Shown: positions 49,489 to 58,560, numbered from the stretch's first letter. The stretch: DNA of 64,000 nt from Bigelowiella natans CCMP2755 (GCA_000320545.1 ADNK01000550.1:124001-188000), one strand, 5' to 3'. Notes: a model not told the origin generated them from the letters alone. Numbers and translations are program-made.

Positions 49489-49800
49489 ATGAGGAAGGGG
49501 GGGGTACCTCTTTTGTTTTTTGACTGGGCAAATGTCACGATTTTCCATCTCGACACGACAAATTTCATCATGGATGACCTGTCTCCATCACCACGGGATC
49601 CAAAAATTGTCTTCAACCATTTTGTAGCACATCCATTGATGCATTGGCAGGAATTCAACAAAATTTGCAAAAAAGTGAGAGAGAGATACGAATCTCTGCC
49701 AAAGTTCAAAAAAACACGAAAGATAGTTTGCTTGTCCCCATCACCACAAAAAGCTAGAATTGTGGACGAATGCCAAGTTAAACTTTCATCAATGCGTTAA
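49489..49800 (+). CDS. Possible small gene or exon
   Basis: 103 codons from the ATG at 49489, or 76 from an internal ATG at 49570 (MDDLSPSPRDPKIV). The C-terminal part is Lys/Arg-rich with two SPSP-type motifs (LSPSPRD, LSPSPQK). It may be a small host gene, one exon of a larger gene, or chance. No other support. Confidence 0.3.
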   Translation: MRKGGVPLLFFDWANVTIFHLDTTNFIMDDLSPSPRDPKIVFNHFVAHPLMHWQEFNKICKKVRERYESLPKFKKTRKIVCLSPSPQKARIVDECQVKLSSMR

Positions 49801-49944
49801 AAGATCAATGCAAGCATGTAAATTCCTTCATGTTGATGCCGCGATGCGCGCGCGAAGCCCCGCTTGCATGCACTCAATTGGCTTTGCAAAGCTGCTTTGC
49901 TGTGTTGCTCTTTCGACATTTGTGTGCATGCACTACATGAACAA

Positions 49945-51309
49945 TCAACAATTTTCACACCCATGTTCACAATTCACAAAAAAAGGCATCAAGGGCTTTT
50001 TGATTTCGCTACGTTTGCGTAGAGAATATTTAGACTTTTTTTGGCGCTTCTTTCTGTCATTCTTCTTCCGAGGCACATTGTTCTCGTTGCTGTATAGCGA
50101 TGGGGGATTTGCATGTTTCCTCTTCCTCAGCCTCTTTTTTTTTTTTGATTTCATGGGTGCTGAAGTCATCCAGATCCGTAATTCATTGACGAAATCGCGA
50201 ACAAACTCGTCCAACACGATCTTGGTTTCTCCAAGCTTGTTGTATTGCCTCACAAACTGTTGAAGATAGTCGATGAGGTAATGAACTTCCATGAAATAGA
50301 CCAATTTATTAGCTTGTTTGCTTTCTTGTTCTGCACACCTTTGCGAAAAAAAGATCAACTTTTCTGGCAGAATTTTCGATGTTTGCAAGAATCTTGCAAT
50401 GTTCGACCACGAATGGTGCATCGATGCATGTCGACTTAACCGATTTGGAACGCGAATGTACAACACGCCCTCGAAACGACACATTTTGACTAAGAGTGGG
50501 TGTTTTGTCTTTTTGAAAAAGGTCACACTGTCAAGAGTCGCTTTTCCTGGCAGCGGGAATATGGGAGCGTGGAGTTCGTCGATGTCATGGTGATGGTCCG
50601 TAAGGGACATGTATCGCTGGATCAAATTGTAGATTTCAATGTTTTCCTCCGTGCTCGCCAAGCTTGAAACTGAGCTCTCATCATCGCTTTCTTCGGTGAC
50701 ACCCAACTCGTTCAGCCTTTGTGCCTGTCCCAGACAGTTGTAAAGCAAGGTTTGACACAATTCAATGGAGCCGTTCATCCTCAGCTTGCTTTCCTTGGTG
50801 ATCTTCAGAAACCTCTGCAACATGGCAGTGTCCTGGTTTCTCCAAAACTTAGCGACCTGATCCTCAACGCCTTCAGCAAGTGCCTTCAAATCGCCCAGTT
50901 GAACATGACATAATTTCAAATCCTTCAGATATTCAGCAGTGGTGTATGCAGGATTTCTGTGGTGGCGCTGCATGAGTTCGTCCAAAGTGTTCATAACTTC
51001 TTTGAAAGTGAACTCCATGTGGGACAATTTCCCGAGATGTTTGAAATGCAAACTGAGACTAAATGACGGCAAGGTTGTTGCCACCTTTTCATCTTCATCC
51101 GTGAGATCTCCCGTCCCCTCCTCCGGCAAGGAGAAGAGAGCTGTAGGTTTAGCGGTGTTGGTTTTCCTTGTCCTGGATTGGTACCGATCACTTCGTGGGG
51201 CGGAAGGAACAGGGGCGGAAACCCTCCTTGGAGGTGTGTAGTACAAATGATTGCTCGTGCTTCCCCATGACTTGGGCTGCGTGAGTTTGAGGTCTGGTGA
51301 CTCTTGCAT
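49945..51309 (-). CDS. Uncharacterised 454-residue protein
   Basis: The start is the first ATG of the frame, 51309; the open frame extends to 51510 without an ATG. A Ser/Pro-rich head (TPPRRVSAPVPSAPRSDR), a helical middle (about 130-240), an acidic Ser patch (EESDDESSVSSLASTEE), a mixed domain, and a very basic tail (KSKKKKRLRKRKH; KKNDRKKRQKKSKYSLRKR) that looks like a nuclear-localisation signal. Composition matches the helicase gene to the right rather than the viral genes. No homologue recognised. Confidence 0.62.
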   Translation of the reverse strand: MQESPDLKLTQPKSWGSTSNHLYYTPPRRVSAPVPSAPRSDRYQSRTRKTNTAKPTALFSLPEEGTGDLTDEDEKVATTLPSFSLSLHFKHLGKLSHMEFTFKEVMNTLDELMQRHHRNPAYTTAEYLKDLKLCHVQLGDLKALAEGVEDQVAKFWRNQDTAMLQRFLKITKESKLRMNGSIELCQTLLYNCLGQAQRLNELGVTEESDDESSVSSLASTEENIEIYNLIQRYMSLTDHHHDIDELHAPIFPLPGKATLDSVTFFKKTKHPLLVKMCRFEGVLYIRVPNRLSRHASMHHSWSNIARFLQTSKILPEKLIFFSQRCAEQESKQANKLVYFMEVHYLIDYLQQFVRQYNKLGETKIVLDEFVRDFVNELRIWMTSAPMKSKKKKRLRKRKHANPPSLYSNENNVPRKKNDRKKRQKKSKYSLRKRSEIKKPLMPFFVNCEHGCENC

Positions 51310-51931
51310 TGTTCGGACGAGACGACAAGGAAGGGGGATAGGAAGGTCAATGCCACTGCGAAAGATGGGAAGTGACACAAAGTGCGAGAAGAGTATGGAA
51401 TTTTCTTTTGCTTTGTTGGACCAGATGATGGGAACATTGACACCAAACCAGTTGTCGCACTTGTGATTTCCGGGTGACTTTTCACATTTTGCATCACAAA
51501 CCAAAAACAATGGCGGGAAACTCTACCATTTCTCTGGAATCGAGCGGGAGGGTTCGAGAACAATGCGAGTTCGCGTGGAATGGCAGGGGAATTTTTGCGG
51601 GTTTGGGTGTTCGGGTGTGCAAAAAGACCACAATTGCTTCCTGGCCCACGTGCTTTGCTGCTCCGTGGCATTTTGCGTGCCCATCACTCGTAAATTTCTC
51701 GTGACAAGGTACCCTCTTTTTGTTTTTATTTTTAAAAATATCTTTTCGGTAGCAAGAATTTGGTGAAAATTGCCTAAATGTCAAAAAACAAAGAGAGTCC
51801 CGCCAAACACCCAAACGAACAAAATCACCCAAAACACACCATGAACTTTTCTCATGCAAAGGAGCACTTTGCTTTCACTTTCCACCTGTCCGCGCTCCTA
51901 CCTTTCGGCCCCAGTGTTGCAATCTGAGCAC
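51310..51931. promoter_or_regulatory. Divergent intergenic/promoter region
   Basis: 622 bp between two head-to-head genes. It contains one CACGTG (51647-51652), the hexamer that is concentrated in the histone promoters at the right end, and an A/C-rich leader (about 51780-51840) ending in a short upstream ORF. Other open frames here are on the wrong strand or lack support. Confidence 0.4.
51841..51927 (+). CDS. Short upstream ORF
   Basis: 28 codons from the ATG at 51841 to TGA at 51925-51927, ending 4 bp before the ATG at 51932 and in a different frame from the helicase gene. It could dampen translation of the helicase mRNA. No conservation data. Confidence 0.3.
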   Translation: MNFSHAKEHFAFTFHLSALLPFGPSVAI

Positions 51932-52730
51932 ATGCCCTCCCCCATCAAGAAGCGCCGAATCGATGCTGTCCGTGAAAAGGATCGAGACGACGATACCAAG
52001 GACTCTGTGGATGATCTTAATCGGACCATTTCGGACCTCAACAGAACAATCATGGACAAAGTCTTTGATTTGGAGGACAAAAACAAGAAAATAAAGTCAA
52101 TGCAGATCATCATCGACAATCTAAAAGACTACGTGAGGCTGTTGGAGAACGTGAAGAAGCCAGGGGAAGCTGTCAAGAGCACCAGCCCGTGCAATTCGAA
52201 CAGTGAAGAGTCCGATTGCAGTGGTGAGATAGACCCTGATGATTTCGAGCAAAATGACATTTCGCACGTGGACTTTGAGGACGATGACTCTGAGGAAGAA
52301 AGCAAAGGCAACAACAGCGTCTCTGAGAGTTTGGCGAACATTGTCCAAAACTACAACTATGCAATGGACCCTGAAGATATCCGTGGTTTCGAGCACCTGA
52401 AACATTACCGGCCATTGGATGTGTTGCAAGATTTCCTGGACTTTGATTCCAAAATCGAGAAGTTGATGGAAACGAACGATTTAGAGAAGAAGGAAAAAAT
52501 GGAGAAACTTGAGAGCATCCTCAAATTTAATGAGCAGATTTTGACAGTGATTCATGATGACCTTTTGGGTTTTGGGTTTAACCACAATTGTGTTCATTGG
52601 AGTGAGGTGTATCTGCGCCTCACAGGGTCAGTCAGTCCATGCTTGGAAGACGTCTCTGATTCTTTCAATGTGCTCTTGCTCAAAGTGAACATCATCACAT
52701 TCAAATGCAAGAAACTGGCTGGTCTCCTCA
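51932..52730 (+). CDS. SF3-like helicase gene, first coding piece
   Basis: Start at the ATG at 51932 (MPSPIKKRRID); the ATG at 51854 in the same frame is possible, but its extension is Ser/Leu-rich and overlaps an upstream ORF. Coiled-coil-like repeats (DLNRTISDLNRTIMDKV), a Glu/Asp/Ser-rich region, then a helical domain. The frame runs into the left LTR at 52731, where the read-through sequence is not gene-like. Confidence 0.65.
52727..52730 (+). repeat. Target-site duplication CTCA (left)
   Basis: CTCA immediately before the LTR; the same four bases follow the right LTR at 57845-57848. A 4-bp duplication is within the 4-6 bp range of Ty3/gypsy integrases. Confidence 0.8.
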
Positions 52731-53056
52731 TGTTGCGCGTAAGGTGTTCACAGGCCGAGGCGCTACGTGCACAAGTAGGCAGGGGGGGGGAAAGGCACGT
52801 TTGCTTCCTTTTGAAGAGTTGTGTTTATTTTTATTAAAGATTATATTTTTATTAAATCGTGCACTGCGTAATCATTCGCGAAGCTTTCGCGAATGCCGCC
52901 GCACGTGGGGCAGCACACTTCCGGTGTGCTGCCATGAGTCCCGCCGGAACCCACGTGCCTATGCTGTATTAATATCTACGTTATCTATATTCTATATCCG
53001 CGACAACCCCTTTGTTGTCGCACGTGACTTGTGCCCGCGTAGTGGTACGCGCTACA
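52731..53056 (-). repeat. 3' LTR (left copy)
   Basis: 326 bp beginning tgttgcgcgtaagg and ending gcgctaca on the plus strand. It contains three CACGTG (52902, 52952 and 53021), a perfect palindrome attcgcgaa/ttcgcgaat, a hairpin with 9-bp arms (gcagcacac/gtgtgctgc), and AATAAA-type signals on the minus strand. Confidence 0.93.
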
Positions 53057-53066
53057 CCTCCCCCAA
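53057..53066 (-). other. Polypurine tract
   Basis: On the minus strand TTGGGGGAGG ends exactly at the LTR edge, the expected position and composition for the primer of plus-strand DNA synthesis. Confidence 0.75.
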
Positions 53067-53107
53067 GTCACGTTGCTCCTTCCTTCCTTCCTTATTCCCT
53101 TAGACCT

Positions 53108-56100
53108 TCATCGCTTTCGGAACTTCACCAACCACCAGGTAATAGATTCCTCTCTAACCTTATCTCCTTTGTCGCTTACCCAGAACTCACCTTCGTCCTT
53201 AGGTTCGTGTCCATACCAGCCCTCTGCATCAAGGTCCCCCAGGACCTTATACCAGTGCTCAAAGGGTAAGTCGGGAACAGCTAGGTAGAGTAGCTGATAT
53301 TTTCCGTCCTTTATTTTCATAGCTACCCTCTCCATATTTCGTAATCCAGGGTAGCCTAGATAGACAATCTTCATGCGCCAATCGTCGTTCACCCTGACCT
53401 TATTGTTTCCATATTCCACATCGAACTTAGGTCGGGGTCCTAAACAAGGCATTGCTCGCTCCCACACAGTAGGGTTTACTTTAACATCCTCTAGGAGCTT
53501 CTCACCGATATCATAATTCTTTAGGTGACTGATGTGGCGCAAGGTGACCCTGTTCCCATCATAGATGTAGTACTGCTTCCTCCCCTTCCTCTCGGTAACC
53601 TTTGCAACGCCACCCCAGAAGGGGTCTTGTTTATTTCTCGATCTCAGATTTACCTTGGCCCTAACATACTGTCCTTCCTTTAGAACTCGGCCATCGTACG
53701 GGACCTTCTCGTCTTCGCTCTCGGTATCGTCGTCGTTGTCGTCGCCTTCTTCCCTCTCCTTATCCTTGATACCTCCCCCAGACGTGAAGGTGTCGTTTAC
53801 TAACCCTTGTATCTTGTCTGGTGTGGTGCTATTTATCCTGCTTAGGTTGGCCAAGGTGCGGTGGAGTCGCTCTACCTTGGAGTTGGACTGGGCATAGTAT
53901 ACAGGTGAGGCATCAATATTAGGGTGTGGTAGCTGTAGAAGAGAGGTCTCATTATCCACATGTAACTTCTTTGGTATCTTGTTTATGCTAACTTCATCAG
54001 GGATAGCCTGGAGCTCAGACTCCCAGGTACGGTAGCAGTTAGTAAGCCTCTGCTTATATAAGCCTTTGTTCTTCTTAGCAACGTTGACCTTGATAATCTT
54101 TTTAACCCAGCACTTTCCAGTGGCCACATCAACGAAGGTAAGGTAGTGATAGCCATCGTACTTATAAACATCAATTTGCACGATATCTAAGAAGTTCCTT
54201 GCTTTGATTTTCTTAGATGCACGGCTCTTGCTGGACTCCTTGGTGGCGACGCCTGCCGCCTTCAAGCTGGAGCACCTGCAGCCACGCAGGTATGTCCTTA
54301 TCTCTTTTAGCTTGTAGGGCCAGTAGTAATGGTAGAGTAGAGCAGTGATATGGTTTTCTCCTACGTGTGCAGGTCCATGGGCGGTAAAGAGAAGGGCTCC
54401 CCTGGTCCGCCGTGGCACGTAGGTACGCCTAACATTATTAGTGTATACATATATCCTATCACTAAGTACCTCATGCTTGTGTTTGTATTTATCCAGGTGT
54501 TCTTGAAGGTGCTGGAGCTCCTCTGGCTCAGGCAGGAAGTCGCCGTCCTCGAAGGTAATCGCGTTAACCATAGGGGTGACCTGGGTAGGGACTTTCTTTT
54601 CGAACAGCCTGCTGAAATAGTCAGCAAGCTGCTTGTCTCCTGGTGCGTAGACCACTGTCCTCTTGTCCCTAAACTCTTCCGTGTCCGCCCTCATAGCTGC
54701 ATACTCATCGTTAGGCGCTTCGAGCTTGCGGTCGATGCCTAGGAGGGGCTTGTGGTCAGTCATTAAGGTGAAGCTGGGCACCGACAGCAGGTAGTATCTT
54801 AGTTTCCTCTGCGCCTCAGTCATGGCTTTATACTCTCCTTTTGTAGGGCTGTACTTGGCCTCAGCTGCTGTGCAGGCCCTGCCCCACACCCGTATGATCT
54901 GCTGGTCTTGGGTAAGTACAGCAGCCATACCTAGCTTAGACCAGTCTGTCCATAGGGTAGCTGGTCTAGTAGTGTCTAGCTTAGCATTCAATAGGGTGTT
55001 GCTGCATAACTTTATTAGGTTATCGAAGTGGGCATCAAGGCCAGCCTTGGCCCACACCTTAGCGAAGCTGAGGCCTACAGAGTTCTCCTTCCGGTAAGCA
55101 GTAGTAAAAGCAGCTGCAGTCCTAGCGTAGGTAGGGGAGAACCTACGTAGTATCCAAGCTGCAGTCTGCAAGAATGACTTTAACTCCTTTGCATTCTTAG
55201 GTTTAGGGGCTTGCTGTAGTGCTGCTACTTTCTCGGGGTTTGGGGTGATGCGGCCTTGCTCCAGGTAATATCCACACCACTTGATTCTTGTAGCTAGGAA
55301 TGTACACTTCTGCAGTCTAATAGTAAAACCGAAGTGTGCAAACCTAATAAATATATTTTCCAGGAGGAAGATCTGAGCGACGACTGTGTTGGTACATATT
55401 ATGTCATCATCCACATACACAAACACAAACACCCACAACACAGACGCCATCCCATCATGTGTGTATGCCCTGTAGTTCTGACTACTGAACGCATCCCCTG
55501 ATATGCTTAGGCCGTAAGGGAATACGACGAAGTGCCACTTCCTGTGCCTGCTGGAGAACGCGGTAATGGGGCGGGAGGTTTTGTGGATGGGTGTCTGCAT
55601 GTATGATTCATTTTTATCTAGGGAAGAGTAGTATTTGTATCCTATGACGTGTTCAATAACGTCATCTATCCTTGGTGTAGGTGTCTGGATCCTCTTTATT
55701 ACTCGGTTGTGGCGGATGAAGTTGTGCGCCAGGCGGAAGAAAGGGTAAGTAGGTTTCTTAGCTAGCACATGTCTCACGTTCCATGGTGAGTTGCTTGGCT
55801 CTATCTTCCCTTCCTTTGCCCATTCATTGATCTGCCACTCTATCTTTTCCCAGTCCGCTTCCGGTCGCCTATGTTCTGGGTCATTGATGATGCACTCTTC
55901 GTATCCCTTCTTTAGCTCGATCTTTACTGGGGTAAGCTTGCTGGAGGGCTTCGTCGTCGGCTTGGTGATGTCAGAGTACTTCTCGTTTAATATTTTATTA
56001 ATGTACTTTTTGCCTTTGTCGATATCCCAATCATCAGCTGGGGGGGTCTTGTCCAGTAGCTCCGTTATCTGTCGGATGGTCTTGCCGGGGTTCTTCTTCC

Positions 56101-57067
56101 GTAGCTCGGTAGGTGTAGGTAGCTTGTTGTCCGCTAGGTCCATAAACTCTAACGCATTAACGCTTGACTCAGAGGTCCACTCGTCAAGCCGTATCATGTT
56201 CTGGCTGATGGTCCTGCCTGACTTCTTTGGCAACTTAGCAAAGTATATCTTGTGATTGTAGAATGATATGATCCCCCCTAATTTTTCTAGGGCATCCTGT
56301 CCGAGGAGTAGTTCCATGGATAAAGTCATGGCTACTCGGGTCTTGATTTGGGTCTCCGCGTCGCTGCCAGGTATCTGTAGCTTTAGCATTAGCTCACCGA
56401 CGGTCTTCATGGAAGAGCTTCCGTCTGCTTGAGCATATTTACGTTCTTTCTTAGTCACTTGATCCAATAGTCCTAACCTTCTTACTGTGCTTAGGCTTAT
56501 GAAGGACTTCGGCATGCTGCCACTATCCCAAAGGGCAGGTAGTTTCTTGTAGTCTCCGTAGCTGTCTTTAACTTTAACCTTGGTCATAGCAACTTTGATA
56601 GTCCTGTTAGCGTCTTCGTCATTAATGTTGCATACTCCTAAGTTCTTTATGTCGTCTAGGGTCATGGGCTTGTCTTGGTCCTGCGTTGCTGGTACTGCTG
56701 TCTTCGTCGGCGCCTGCTTAAGGTGATCTAATATTCCGTTTATCTGCTGCTGTATAGCATTGATACTGTTCTGCTTTTTGTTCTTATATTTATTGTTCTT
56801 CCCGTTGTTGCTGCCTTGCCATTTGCTGTTGTTATATCCTTGTCCTCTGCCTTTCTTTCTCTTTAACTTCTCGTAGTGTTCGTTGAGCTGCCTGATCGTC
56901 ATCCTGGGTCGTCCTTCTTTCCTGTCTCTGCAGTCTTTAGCGGTGTGTTTCCCTTTACGTGAGCAGTATCCGCAACGTCGGTTACCTTCCCTGTCCTTGT
57001 ACCAGTCTCGCTGCGGCTTAATAGCGTTAATGTTTCCTATGCCAGGTACCTTAGGGCTGGTAAACTT
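53108..57067 (-). CDS. Gag (C-terminal) - Pol polyprotein of the retrotransposon
   Basis: About 1,319 codons without a proper start: the frame opens inside the internal PBS copy. Visible in order (residues from the TTG at 57076): a zinc knuckle CGYC...H...C (35-49, with five instead of four residues before His), protease DSGS (184-187), reverse transcriptase with SSLD (Asp487) and YVDD (554-557), RNase H (LWTDWSKLGMAAVLTQ; TDHKPLLGI), and integrase with an HHCC-like zinc site (last two cysteines as C-x-C) and a DDE core (IDVYKYDGYHYLTFVD; LHVDNE; SKVERLHRTL). No chromodomain was recognised. All catalytic motifs look intact. Confidence 0.9.
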   Translation of the reverse strand, partial: KFTSPKVPGIGNINAIKPQRDWYKDREGNRRCGYCSRKGKHTAKDCRDRKEGRPRMTIRQLNEHYEKLKRKKGRGQGYNNSKWQGSNNGKNNKYKNKKQNSINAIQQQINGILDHLKQAPTKTAVPATQDQDKPMTLDDIKNLGVCNINDEDANRTIKVAMTKVKVKDSYGDYKKLPALWDSGSMPKSFISLSTVRRLGLLDQVTKKERKYAQADGSSSMKTVGELMLKLQIPGSDAETQIKTRVAMTLSMELLLGQDALEKLGGIISFYNHKIYFAKLPKKSGRTISQNMIRLDEWTSESSVNALEFMDLADNKLPTPTELRKKNPGKTIRQITELLDKTPPADDWDIDKGKKYINKILNEKYSDITKPTTKPSSKLTPVKIELKKGYEECIINDPEHRRPEADWEKIEWQINEWAKEGKIEPSNSPWNVRHVLAKKPTYPFFRLAHNFIRHNRVIKRIQTPTPRIDDVIEHVIGYKYYSSLDKNESYMQTPIHKTSRPITAFSSRHRKWHFVVFPYGLSISGDAFSSQNYRAYTHDGMASVLWVFVFVYVDDDIICTNTVVAQIFLLENIFIRFAHFGFTIRLQKCTFLATRIKWCGYYLEQGRITPNPEKVAALQQAPKPKNAKELKSFLQTAAWILRRFSPTYARTAAAFTTAYRKENSVGLSFAKVWAKAGLDAHFDNLIKLCSNTLLNAKLDTTRPATLWTDWSKLGMAAVLTQDQQIIRVWGRACTAAEAKYSPTKGEYKAMTEAQRKLRYYLLSVPSFTLMTDHKPLLGIDRKLEAPNDEYAAMRADTEEFRDKRTVVYAPGDKQLADYFSRLFEKKVPTQVTPMVNAITFEDGDFLPEPEELQHLQEHLDKYKHKHEVLSDRIYVYTNNVRRTYVPRRTRGALLFTAHGPAHVGENHITALLYHYYWPYKLKEIRTYLRGCRCSSLKAAGVATKESSKSRASKKIKARNFLDIVQIDVYKYDGYHYLTFVDVATGKCWVKKIIKVNVAKKNKGLYKQRLTNCYRTWESELQAIPDEVSINKIPKKLHVDNETSLLQLPHPNIDASPVYYAQSNSKVERLHRTLANLSRINSTTPDKIQGLVNDTFTSGGGIKDKEREEGDDNDDDTESEDEKVPYDGRVLKEGQYVRAKVNLRSRNKQDPFWGGVAKVTERKGRKQYYIYDGNRVTLRHISHLKNYDIGEKLLEDVKVNPTVWERAMPCLGPRPKFDVEYGNNKVRVNDDWRMKIVYLGYPGLRNMERVAMKIKDGKYQLLYLAVPDLPFEHWYKVLGDLDAEGWYGHEPKDEGEFWVSDKGDKVREESITWWLVKFRKR

Positions 57068-57080
57068 GGAAGCCAAAGGT
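57068..57080 (-). repeat. Copied primer-binding site next to the internal R-U5
   Basis: The bases ggaagccaaaggt repeat those beside the 5' LTR (57506-57518). Here they lie between the internal R-U5 copy and the Gag-Pol frame, so the inserted block is R-U5 plus PBS. Confidence 0.75.
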
Positions 57081-57317
57081 TGTTGCGCGTAAGGTGTTCA
57101 CAGGCCGAGGCGCTACGTGCACAAGTAGGCAGGGGGGGGGAAAGGCACGTTTGCTTCCTTTTGAAGAGTTGTGTTTATTTTTATTAAAGATTATATTTTT
57201 ATTAAATCGTGCACTGCGTAATCATTCGCGAAGCTTTCGCGAATGCCGCCGCACGTGGGGCAGCACACTTCCGGTGTGCTGCCATGAGTCCCGCCGGAAC
57301 CCACGTGCCTATGCTGT
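57081..57317 (-). repeat. Internal partial LTR (R-U5 copy) inside gag
   Basis: 237 bp matching the first 237 bp (plus-strand sense) of the LTRs. Its far end (57317) corresponds to LTR position 57755, about 20-30 bp downstream (minus strand) of a TATA-like stretch (57770-57787), i.e. near the predicted RNA 5' end. It lacks U3. Confidence 0.88.
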
Positions 57318-57479
57318 TGCATCTGCTTTCTTAATCCCGGGTGCTGGTCCCGGCGGTGCCTGTGGAGGTGTTCCTCCTCCTTCCTTAGCGTCCGTATCGC
57401 CCTTCCTTTCCTGTTTCTGCTCGTGCCCTTGCACGGCCTGCGAGCCAAAGTCCTGCTGTTCTTCTAGCTGCTGTGACAT
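57309..57479 (-). CDS. Gag N-terminal fragment, truncated by the internal R-U5 copy
   Basis: 56 residues from the ATG at 57479: a Gln/Glu-rich start (MSQQLEEQQDFGSQA), then Gly/Pro-rich (TPPQAPPGPAPG). It stops at a TAG supplied by the R-U5 copy. Leaving out the 250 bp from 57068 to 57317 would put this fragment in frame with the Gag-Pol frame, so the two are halves of one original polyprotein. Confidence 0.75.
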   Translation of the reverse strand: MSQQLEEQQDFGSQAVQGHEQKQERKGDTDAKEGGGTPPQAPPGPAPGIKKADATA

Positions 57480-57504
57480 TGTTAGTCAAATCGTTTCCCG
57501 TGTG

Positions 57505-57518
57505 TGGAAGCCAAAGGT
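57505..57518 (-). other. Primer-binding-site candidate
   Basis: On the minus strand ACCTTTGGCTTCCA directly follows the 5' LTR. It is copied together with R-U5 at 57067-57080, which marks it as the end of strong-stop DNA. It does not start with the usual TGG, so the primer tRNA is not evident. Confidence 0.55.
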
Positions 57519-57844
57519 TGTTGCGCGTAAGGTGTTCACAGGCCGAGGCGCTACGTGCACAAGTAGGCAGGGGGGGGGAAAGGCACGTTTGCTTCCTTTT
57601 GAAGAGTTGTGTTTATTTTTATTAAAGATTATATTTTTATTAAATCGTGCACTGCGTAATCATTCGCGAAGCTTTCGCGAATGCCGCCGCACGTGGGGCA
57701 GCACACTTCCGGTGTGCTGCCATGAGTCCCGCCGGAACCCACGTGCCTATGCTGTATTAATATCTACGTTATCTATATTCTATATCCGCGACAACCCCTT
57801 TGTTGTCGCACGTGACTTGTGCCCGCGTAGTGGTACGCGCTACA
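57519..57844 (-). repeat. 5' LTR (right copy)
   Basis: 326 bp, reading identical to 52731-53056. On the minus strand it holds U3 with two CACGTG, or one, depending on the R boundary, a TATA-like stretch at 57770-57787, and AATAAA-type signals near 57612-57640. Confidence 0.93.
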
Positions 57845-57848
57845 CTCA
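57845..57848 (+). repeat. Target-site duplication CTCA (right)
   Basis: Matches CTCA at 52727-52730. Counting the duplication once keeps the helicase reading frame intact across the insertion. Confidence 0.8.
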
Positions 57849-58484
57849 AGAAAACCGAAAGAGTGGATTTGTATCAAAGCATATCGTACAAAATCCACGC
57901 GTACGTCAAACTCCTTGAAATGTGTTACATCCACACGCACAGAATCAACATCATGTATCTAGAGGACACTGGTTTGGCAAAAATCATGGAAACAGGGGTC
58001 ATGTCAGGCCACCCAGTGTGCGAGTTTCAAGAAAGAGCATGCAACCTCAACATAGAAACCACACACGTGGCAACGCCGAATGCGTCTGACGTGGTTGCGT
58101 ACACTGTCAAACTCATGTCGATGAAAGGCTTGGTCCACGACAACGAGCACGTGTTAAAAGTCGACAATGGAATCGCTGAGTATTACACTGGAAAAAAGAA
58201 AAACGGATACAACAAAACGCTGAGGCAGGTTGAGGATGGCAAGGTCACGCTCACCGAATTCGTTTACAATGAGGTGATGTCGAGAATGGGGGGCATGAAC
58301 AGCAGAGTGAACCCAGAGGATGTTGTCAAAAAGTACCTGACGAAATTGAGGAATGCCGGGATCACTCTGAAACGCAATTTGACTTCCTTTTCGACCAAGA
58401 ATCTCACATTTGACTGTCTGACTTTGTCTTTGCGGATGCGAAGTCATAGGGGGTATTTCGATCGACTACAGAAAGGAACAGTCG
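57849..58484 (+). CDS. SF3-like helicase gene, second coding piece
   Basis: Resumes the frame of the first piece right after the target duplication and runs to the splice donor at 58485. The apparent ATG at 57800 lies in the LTR and is not a real start. Mixed helical sequence with a histidine-rich patch (CYIHTHRINIMYLEDTG). No motif recognised; in other SF3 proteins this position often holds a primase or origin-binding domain. Confidence 0.68.
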
Positions 58485-58560
58485 GTAATGCAAAATGCCA
58501 CAAAAAACAAAAAACAAAAAACAGCATGCTGATCTTCATGTCCCCTTTCTTTGCAATCAG
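58485..58560 (+). other. Spliceosomal intron (76 nt, phase 1)
   Basis: Donor g|gtaatg, acceptor tttgcaatcag|ga, a pyrimidine-rich tract (tcccctttcttt), and ctgat about 30 nt before the acceptor, which fits the branch-point pattern CTRAY. Without it both flanking frames would be closed or shifted; removal joins them exactly. Confidence 0.8.

Larger units (their letters stand above)
52731..57844 (-). mobile_element. Ty3/gypsy-type LTR retrotransposon
   Basis: 5,114 bp, transcribed on the minus strand. LTRs of 326 bp start TG and end CA and read as identical base for base, so insertion is recent. The domain order in Pol is protease, reverse transcriptase, RNase H, integrase, which is the Ty3/gypsy order. 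A polypurine tract abuts the 3' LTR and a primer-binding-site candidate abuts the 5' LTR. An extra internal R-U5-PBS copy (57068-57317) interrupts Gag. The element lies inside the coding sequence of the SF3-like helicase gene, in the opposite orientation. Confidence 0.92.

Noticed and set aside
50991..51671. 226-codon minus-strand frame overlapping the divergent promoter
   Set aside because: Different frame from the 454-residue gene, Pro/Ser/Arg-rich and low in structure; no independent support.
53108..53700. Chromodomain at the C-terminus of the retrotransposon integrase
   Set aside because: One aromatic stretch (KYQLLYLAVPDLPFEHW) is vaguely similar, but the conserved aromatic cage pattern could not be recognised.
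57505..57518. Assignment of the primer to a specific tRNA, or to self-priming
   Set aside because: The site does not begin with TGG, and the predicted RNA 5' end is not complementary to it; no tRNA can be named from the sequence alone.
57800..57848. ATG in the LTR as start of the second helicase piece
   Set aside because: It lies in element DNA; the frame upstream of the insertion joins exactly at the target duplication, so the true start is near 51.9 kb.
57094..57918. Long plus-strand open frame across the two right-hand LTR copies
   Set aside because: It is read-through of repeated LTR sequence opposite to the element's transcription; the same peptide recurs in each LTR copy.
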